From: an uncultured Bacteroidales bacterium
Lineage (GTDB): Bacteria > Bacteroidota > Bacteroidia > Bacteroidales > UBA932
NCBI GenBank assembly: GCA_927798505.1
Contig: CAKMNE010000033.1
Location: 1 to 11,776 of the forward strand
Direction: 5' to 3'
Length of the DNA stretch: 11,776 bases
Part shown: positions 6,929-11,776 of the stretch, piece by piece
How positions within the stretch are numbered: the first letter of the stretch is position 1
Layout: every line of letters begins with the position of its first letter
Notes under the pieces: generated by a model
What the model saw: the letters and a program-made list of their open reading frames with translations, nothing else
The model's database searches: none
What the model was told of the DNA's origin: nothing
Program-made: the position numbers and the translations under genes

Positions 6929-8335
6929 TTAGTCTAGAATTAGGATTCCGGATGCCGGGCGCTCGAAGCGGAGCGGAGCGTCCGTTTTGGTCTGAGATGA
7001 TGAAGTTTGCGCATAGTCGAGGGTGAAAAGGCTCAGGGCGGCGCTGAGCATGGTCTCTTCAGGGTCGCCAATCTGATGACCGTCAAGAGGGTTGTCGGAC
7101 ACTTTCCAGTCCGGAGTGTATCCGTTTGGCATACAAGGGGTGTTGCCGTCGCGGTCGGCATAGCGGGAAGCCATCACATAGATGCCCTTGTTGGCCGCAT
7201 AGCGTTTCCCGTTTTCCCAGTCTGAAAGAGTGAGACCTGATTTGACGCTGTCATACCACTCTGCTCCTTCGAAGATAAAGCCTCCGCAGAATTTGCCGTA
7301 GGACTGGGTTCCAAGCTTGAAAACCGGAAGATAGGGGTCAAGTCCGCATATGGTTGCTTCCGATGCGGAAGCGGTGCTTCCTGTCATAATGACAACAATG
7401 CTCCTGGCATCGATATTCTCTTCGAGACAGCTTTTGTCAAAGCAGGTGTTGGCATCGAAATAGCGGGCAAGGTCTTCGTTGTAAATCTCCACATTGAAGA
7501 CTTCCTCATCTTCCACAACCTTTGAAGGCGCGATCAGGGATGCAAGAGTCCGGTTGGTCACGTCGTAACCTCCATTGTTGTAACGCAGGTCGAGAATGAG
7601 GTCTCTTGCACCGGCTTCCTTGAACTGCGCAAATGCGGCTTTCAGGCTGTCCTGGGAGTCCTTGGTGTAGGAGGTGTAGAAGAGATAGGCTATCTTGCTG
7701 CCATCCACTTCGAAAAGCTTTTTCTCGACCACGGGGTCACAATACATCTGACGGGCATCGAGACTGATTTCCCGGCCGTCACGAAGAGTGAGCGTCACGT
7801 GGGCAGCGTTAAGCAAAGTCTGCTTGACGAAGTCCTGATAGGTATCGACAGGTATCGCCTGCGAATTAATGGCGGTGAACACATCCCCTCTTTTCAGCCC
7901 TGCCTCGGCGGCCGGACTGTCTTTGTAAACGAAGGTGATGACGGGGTAGATGACCGAATGGTCGGAATCCCCCCATGACAGGGCGAAATCCAAGCCAAAA
8001 GTCGTTGTGTTACCGTTGATTTGGCCTATGAACGATTCGATGTCATCGATAAAAGTGGTCCAGCGGTCCACAGGGCCGAGATCAGGATCAGAGTAACGAA
8101 GGCTTTTGACTTTTTCTGCGGGGTTGTCAGTGACCTTCCAGGAGTCCAGGTCCTGCTGAACCTCGGCTTTCCAGAGGTAGTACTGCTCTATGATTGATTT
8201 TGCAAAGGAATTGACATAGCGCCTGGAGCTGTACTCCTGTTCGGACAGACCGTCAGGATACGATTTGACGCAACTTGCGGAAAGCAAAGTTGCGACAAAC
8301 ACAGATACTGCAGCAAAATGTCTTGCAGTCCTCAT
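6929..8335 (-). CDS. S41 family peptidase lipoprotein with PDZ domain
   Basis: This is a serine protease of the C-terminal-processing (tail-specific) family, expected in the envelope and anchored by a lipid. It has 468 residues. The lipoprotein signal ends in LLSASC with C22 as the acylation site. An N-terminal helical region typical of Bacteroidetes S41 proteins follows (about 28-110, with IIEQYYLWKAE), then a PDZ domain at about 115-195 (SPAAEAGLKRGDVFTAIN), then the S41 core at about 205-437. The core has LILDLRYNNGG at 246-256, TASASEA with the likely nucleophile S323, and SYGKF with the likely general base K348. Their 25-residue spacing equals that of characterised CTP enzymes, so the active site appears intact. 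Six Cys besides C22 allow disulfides. It is the last gene of its cluster, starting 5 bp after the PorV/Q-like gene. Its substrate is unknown; neighbours suggest T9SS- or surface-related proteins. Confidence 0.93.
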   Translation of the reverse strand: MRTARHFAAVSVFVATLLSASCVKSYPDGLSEQEYSSRRYVNSFAKSIIEQYYLWKAEVQQDLDSWKVTDNPAEKVKSLRYSDPDLGPVDRWTTFIDDIESFIGQINGNTTTFGLDFALSWGDSDHSVIYPVITFVYKDSPAAEAGLKRGDVFTAINSQAIPVDTYQDFVKQTLLNAAHVTLTLRDGREISLDARQMYCDPVVEKKLFEVDGSKIAYLFYTSYTKDSQDSLKAAFAQFKEAGARDLILDLRYNNGGYDVTNRTLASLIAPSKVVEDEEVFNVEIYNEDLARYFDANTCFDKSCLEENIDARSIVVIMTGSTASASEATICGLDPYLPVFKLGTQSYGKFCGGFIFEGAEWYDSVKSGLTLSDWENGKRYAANKGIYVMASRYADRDGNTPCMPNGYTPDWKVSDNPLDGHQIGDPEETMLSAALSLFTLDYAQTSSSQTKTDAPLRFERPASGILILD

Positions 8336-8340
8336 AGGAA

Positions 8341-9258
8341 TCAGAATCCGTAACCGAGGGTTACGAGAACGGTACCGCTTAGCTGGCCTCCGAGAAGCAC
8401 TGCGGCATCGAGGCTGAATCCGAGAAGACTGCCTCCCAGACCGGCAGAGAAGTAGTTCGGGACTGGAGCGTTTTTGCTGGCAAAATGATAGCCTGCCCGC
8501 AGGCTGGCGATTTCATCCCATCCAAGCTCTGCACCAACTGAGGCGCTGAAACCTGATGCAAGGAAGAAATAGTCCAGGTCGGTGTAAACCGCGCAGGAAA
8601 TGCCGCCAAAAGAGTCTTCATAGCCTCCTGCAAGCTTCAAGGATGAAGGCAGGTTGTAGGAAGCGCCCGTCGAAGACTTCACCGGGGTGCCGAGAGACAC
8701 AACTCCGGCAGCGAACTTGAAACTGTCCATATGTCCCATAAGGAAAATGTCGCCGCTGAAAGCTTTGTAGCTTGCTCCTTCGGCAAGGGTTTCCGTTGCG
8801 GCGTGGACATTAGCTCCAAGCGAGAGCCAAGGTAGGAGTTTGTAGCCCATTCCAAGATTGAACTGCATCTGGGTAGGCGTGAAAGTTCCTTTCTTTACAC
8901 CTTCATTGGAGTAGACATCGTACTCTTTGCCAAGGCCGTAGTAGGCTCCTGCAGTGATTCCGATCTTGCTACCGAGACGGTAGGTGAGGCCGCCTGCAAA
9001 CAAGTTGCCCGAAGATGGTGCCCAGCTGCTGTAGCTGACGGCGGCGTCCAGGGTTTTGTCTCCGAACGCGGAGAGTGCCGCGTTGTCAAAAGACGCCCAA
9101 GCATCGCAGGCGCCGGAAACGCTTCCGGCTCCTGCCATTGCTTCGCGCGCTGCGCTATGACCCGTTCTGACGAACGGAAGCGCATCGCTCGTCTGCGCTG
9201 ATGCCGTCACCGACACCAGCGCAAGGGCGAAAAGTAAAGTGAGTTTCTGACGAAACAT
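8341..9258 (-). CDS. PorV/PorQ-family outer-membrane beta-barrel protein
   Basis: The product is a 305-residue beta-barrel. It has a signal peptide cleaved after ASA (21), leaving Gln22 first, as is common for Bacteroidetes exported proteins. The rest is alternating amphipathic strands ending in an aromatic (TLGYGF), the outer-membrane barrel signature. The N-terminal region (AREAMAGAGSVSGACDAWAS at 37-56, then FDNAALSAF) matches the early motif of PorV/PorQ proteins, where a Gly-rich turn precedes an Asp/Asn-Pro-Ala-like segment; here the usual NPA reads DNAA. The end has the family's SLRAGYHFASKNAPVPNYFS and following GLGG. In characterised T9SS, PorV shuttles cargo from the translocon to the attachment complex; PorQ belongs to the same family. 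It lies between a BACON lipoprotein (9 bp) and an S41 peptidase (5 bp). I cannot tell whether it is a PorV/Q ortholog or a locus-specific paralog; the latter is favoured by context. Confidence 0.8.
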   Translation of the reverse strand: MFRQKLTLLFALALVSVTASAQTSDALPFVRTGHSAAREAMAGAGSVSGACDAWASFDNAALSAFGDKTLDAAVSYSSWAPSSGNLFAGGLTYRLGSKIGITAGAYYGLGKEYDVYSNEGVKKGTFTPTQMQFNLGMGYKLLPWLSLGANVHAATETLAEGASYKAFSGDIFLMGHMDSFKFAAGVVSLGTPVKSSTGASYNLPSSLKLAGGYEDSFGGISCAVYTDLDYFFLASGFSASVGAELGWDEIASLRAGYHFASKNAPVPNYFSAGLGGSLLGFSLDAAVLLGGQLSGTVLVTLGYGF

Positions 9259-9267
9259 CAGGTTTAA

Positions 9268-10971
9268 TTATTTAACAAGCTTGAATGCATTGAATTTCTT
9301 GGAAGGGTTGAAATCCTTCTTGTTCATAATAGAGAACCCGCGAACACTGCTTGATGCGGTTTCCTCAACCCTTGTAAAGGTGTTGGTAAGCAGGCAAGCG
9401 CAGCCCGTAGCATAGGAGGTGTCACCAGCTGCCTGATCAAATATTGAAGCCTCAATGTTGATGTAATCAACTCCGTTAGAGCTATTTGATGGAACATCAG
9501 CAGAAACCTCAAAGCCACCTTCCACAGGAGTAAAGATGAGCTTGGAAATCTTTACAGTCTCGGTGTAAGCATACCAAGCGTTCAGGGCAATTGCACCAGT
9601 CAATTCATTTCCATTTTGATCGGAGAAGCCCCAAAAACCATATCCTAAATCACTAATTGTAGGAATATCGAACACAAGCGTACCATCAACATAGTTTCCT
9701 AAGAAAAAGTCAACATTATTTCCGCTCTTAGGGAAATATACTCCATCAACAAATGCGAGATATGCAGTCTTATTGATTTCGTCAGACTCGATATATGCAA
9801 CAATATCATCCATATATTCTGATTCACCTGCAATTGCTTTTCCATAATTCATAGCGGCATTGGAGAATGTTCCAAGCAAAGCGGCATATGCATCCTCAGC
9901 TGCAGGAGCGGCATCAGAAGTAAATTTGACATAGGCTGGAAGTGCACCGGCTACATACTTATCTCCATCTATTGCAACAGAGACAAATACAATATTGTAC
10001 TGTGTTTCAGGCTCAATGCCTATTTTAAAATCTGCAATGCTTCCCTTATTATCAATTTGAATGTCAAGTATTTCCTCGATAGAATAATTATCGCCATATT
10101 TTGCATAAAGATTGTTCATTACGTCTAATACATAATCAACACAGCCTTGTACTCCACCACCCTCTTCGCTATTGAAGTACTCATCATCTCCACCGTTAAC
10201 AGGAAGCCAATACATTCCTTCAGGAGCTTCTACATCAAAGATAGCTTGACGATAGTCGTAAGATTTAAGCGTTGCTTTAATCGCAGGAGCAACAGCCTGA
10301 CTAACCGGAACAACGAGGTCAGCCTCGAAGTCACCCTTGAAGCGAAGTTCACCGGTGCGGGTGTCAGCTGTGTTGGCTTCAAAAGCCACGGTAACGGTAG
10401 CGAGGTCATTGTCAGTGTAAGTGAAGCTTGCAGGAGTTACAGCAGCCCACTCCGGAGCTTCTACTGTCCAGTCACCGTTTGCCTGAACTGTGAAGCTTAC
10501 AGAACCACCCATAGCAGGAGCCTCAACGCTGTAGTCGCTTACAGGCTCAAACTTATCTATGTCAAAGACTGTGATAGTCTTGTAAACATGCTCCTTTGCG
10601 GCCTGCCTGAGTGTAACCTTAACCGGATCTACACCCTCAGCGCCGAATACAAGCTCGGTCTCACGTGCCTCTTCAACCTCATTTGCAGAAACAGAAACCT
10701 TAACCTTTACAGTCTCGGAAGTCTTATCCTCTTTTGCTGTGTAGCTTTCAGGATTGATAGTAACCCAGTCGGCTGCGCACTCAACGCTCCAAGAGAGATT
10801 GGAAGTAACTGAAACGGTTACGTCCTTTGCGCCAGCACCAACTGAAACAGTGTTGTCCTTAACACCGGAAACCTTGAACTCAGGTACGAATTCTTCTTTT
10901 GGATCCGTGGTCGGAACGCAGGCTGCCATCACCATGGCGAGCGCTGCAAATAATAATGATTTAGCTTTCAT
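9268..10971 (-). CDS. BACON-domain lipoprotein, function unknown
   Basis: The product is a 567-residue lipoprotein. The signal ends MVMAAC with C18 as the lipidation site. Two BACON-type beta-sandwich domains follow: about 31-125 (VTSNLSWSVECAADWVTINP, closing with VKVTLRQAA) and about 145-227 (VQANGDWTVEAPEWAAVTPA, closing with VPVSQAV). BACON domains in Bacteroidetes surface proteins often act as spacers or carbohydrate/mucin-binding modules. A possible fibronectin-like section at about 231-353 and an unrecognised beta-rich C-terminal domain (about 360-567, rich in Tyr, Asn and Asp) complete it. The region coding for the middle is much more AT-rich than the BACON part. It lies 37 bp after the T9SS-cargo gene and 9 bp before the PorV/Q-like gene. 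Surface display is likely but not shown; no catalytic motif was seen. Confidence 0.8.
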   Translation of the reverse strand: MKAKSLLFAALAMVMAACVPTTDPKEEFVPEFKVSGVKDNTVSVGAGAKDVTVSVTSNLSWSVECAADWVTINPESYTAKEDKTSETVKVKVSVSANEVEEARETELVFGAEGVDPVKVTLRQAAKEHVYKTITVFDIDKFEPVSDYSVEAPAMGGSVSFTVQANGDWTVEAPEWAAVTPASFTYTDNDLATVTVAFEANTADTRTGELRFKGDFEADLVVPVSQAVAPAIKATLKSYDYRQAIFDVEAPEGMYWLPVNGGDDEYFNSEEGGGVQGCVDYVLDVMNNLYAKYGDNYSIEEILDIQIDNKGSIADFKIGIEPETQYNIVFVSVAIDGDKYVAGALPAYVKFTSDAAPAAEDAYAALLGTFSNAAMNYGKAIAGESEYMDDIVAYIESDEINKTAYLAFVDGVYFPKSGNNVDFFLGNYVDGTLVFDIPTISDLGYGFWGFSDQNGNELTGAIALNAWYAYTETVKISKLIFTPVEGGFEVSADVPSNSSNGVDYINIEASIFDQAAGDTSYATGCACLLTNTFTRVEETASSSVRGFSIMNKKDFNPSKKFNAFKLVK

Positions 10972-11008
10972 AACAGAAAGGATTAAAAAAAAATTAAAAT
11001 AGTATTTC
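10972..11008. other. 37-bp intergenic gap with A9 tract
   Basis: This separates the T9SS-cargo stop codon from the BACON lipoprotein start. It contains a run of nine A (10985-10993; T9 on the coding minus strand) flanked by TTAA on both sides. I found neither a stable stem before the T-run nor a TAnnTTTG box, so it neither clearly ends nor clearly starts a transcript. Read-through from the upstream gene is plausible. Confidence 0.5.
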
Positions 11009-11233
11009 TTAAAGTTTCACTACTGTCCTTACCGTTTGCTTACCTTCGATGACCACCTTAACGGTATAGACGCCAGGGGCAAGCCCGCTCATATCAATCT
11101 TTGCCGGATTGAAGGCATCGGTAACAACAGTTTCCTCATAAACCAGCTGCCCTGTGGAGTTGTAGATACTGATATAAGTCTGTGCCTGGGCTCCGCCACT
11201 GATTTTGAGCACATCAGTAACCTGGGTAGGATA
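11009..11233 (-). other. T9SS type A sorting domain (por secretion tail)
   Basis: The last roughly 74 residues of the partial gene form the beta-sandwich tail recognised by the type IX secretion system and usually removed by the sortase-like PorU after export. The YPxxVTDxLKI opening, the IYNSTGQLV strand, the IDMSGLAPGVYTVKV motif and the basic/hydrophobic end TVVKL are all visible. Confidence 0.9.
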
Positions 11234-11776
11234 AACATCCGCCTCAGCATCAGGCTCCCTTACCTTCACAGAGAAGGAAAATACCGCCTCTGCTTTCTTG
11301 ATATCGTAAGCGTGAATAATGACATCATCCATGCCATAGCTCAACGAAGTCAAAGAGAGGGTATTCCCCGAAGGGTTGATGTGCAGCACCTTAGGATTTG
11401 TATGTTCGGTAACGAAACTCAGCACATCCCCGTCTTCGTCATAGATGTAATCATCTATATTGAGGGTTAAGGTCTGACCCAACCTTTCAAAGAGCAGGTT
11501 ATCCATAGGCTTCTTCGCTACAGGAGCGTGATTAGGCAGTACTTCGAAATTAATCTCCCTGGAAGCTGACATACCGTAGCTGTCTTTGGCAGAATAGGTA
11601 GCGGTATAATTACCGGCCGGAGTGCTGATTCCGTCAATCGTAAGCCTGTAAGTTCCATCAGGGAGTTCCTTGCTGGTTGCATACAGACAATCCGAGATGA
11701 ACTTTACGGTAATACTATGGTAATCAGGGTCGTAAATGTTGAAAATAACTTCCATAACTTGATTTGCCCTGACCTT
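11009..11776 (-). CDS. C-terminus of T9SS-exported protein, probably S8 subtilisin-like peptidase (partial)
   Basis: The frame stays open to the right edge (codons at 11756-11776 continue it), so the 248 residues from the Met at 11755 plus 7 more are only the C-terminal end of a larger protein. From the N side: a beta-rich domain (to about 72), then a cadherin/Ig-like domain from NHAPVAKKP (about 75-167; coding 11255-11533) with a DEDGD acidic loop at 106-110 that may bind calcium, then a T9SS type A sorting domain (about 175-248; coding 11009-11233). That domain shows YPTQVTDVLKI, then ISIYNSTGQLVYE, then FNPAKIDMSGLAPGVYTVKV, all hallmark pieces. This directs export by T9SS and anchoring to the cell surface. 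The pairing of this Ig-like domain with this tail is typical of Bacteroidales S8 peptidases, but the catalytic domain is outside the window, so that identity is inferred. Confidence 0.75.
   Translation of the reverse strand, partial: KVRANQVMEVIFNIYDPDYHSITVKFISDCLYATSKELPDGTYRLTIDGISTPAGNYTATYSAKDSYGMSASREINFEVLPNHAPVAKKPMDNLLFERLGQTLTLNIDDYIYDEDGDVLSFVTEHTNPKVLHINPSGNTLSLTSLSYGMDDVIIHAYDIKKAEAVFSFSVKVREPDAEADVYPTQVTDVLKISGGAQAQTYISIYNSTGQLVYEETVVTDAFNPAKIDMSGLAPGVYTVKVVIEGKQTVRTVVKL

Noticed and set aside
10147..10812. 221-codon open frame on the plus strand opposite the BACON lipoprotein gene
   Set aside because: The minus-strand frame has a signal peptide and two BACON domains; the plus frame shows no coherent features.
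10985..10993. A9 tract as a terminator for the T9SS-cargo gene
   Set aside because: There is no stable stem before the T-run on the coding strand, only a possible 4-bp pairing.
1..11776. tRNA, rRNA, CRISPR array, insertion sequence or prophage
   Set aside because: I saw no cloverleaf, no regularly spaced repeats, no transposase or phage genes and no att-like duplications.

Overview
The window looks like chromosomal DNA of a Bacteroidales bacterium; the genus cannot be fixed from the sequence. The signs are a T9SS type A sorting domain, a PorV/PorQ-family barrel, a BACON-domain lipoprotein, a Bacteroidetes-type S41 peptidase lipoprotein, exact TAnnTTTG promoter boxes and start sites without Shine-Dalgarno sequences. 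Most coding DNA is about 50-55% GC. AT-rich patches lie inside the BACON gene and around a gene remnant at 6475-6928.

Positions 14-5520 (minus strand) hold a compact tripartite RND efflux operon. It is transcribed in the order outer-membrane factor, membrane-fusion lipoprotein, inner-membrane HAE1-type pump. The genes are 12 bp apart and then overlap by one base (TAATG). Together they would span both membranes and export hydrophobic or amphiphilic compounds. No regulator gene is next to them. Divergent from the operon, across an 88-bp gap, is lgt (5609-6472, plus). It encodes the enzyme that lipidates prolipoproteins, including three lipoproteins encoded in this same window.

Positions 6475-6855 (minus) hold the C-terminal end of what looks like an AAA-type ATP-binding protein, cut off from its nucleotide-binding domain. 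It ends 2 bp from the end of lgt and is followed by an AT-rich spacer with a weak hairpin.

Positions 6929-11776 (minus) are a second tightly packed cluster. In transcription order it contains: the C-terminus of a large secreted protein (runs off the window; probably an S8 subtilisin-like peptidase) with a cadherin/Ig-like domain and a T9SS type A sorting domain; a lipoprotein with two BACON domains; a PorV/PorQ-like outer-membrane barrel; and an S41 (C-terminal-processing-like) peptidase lipoprotein with a PDZ domain. Gaps are 37, 9 and 5 bp. A T9SS cargo next to a PorV/Q paralog, a surface-type lipoprotein and an envelope peptidase suggests a dedicated export, anchoring or processing module. 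This is the most interesting part of the window, but the functional link is inferred from gene order only.
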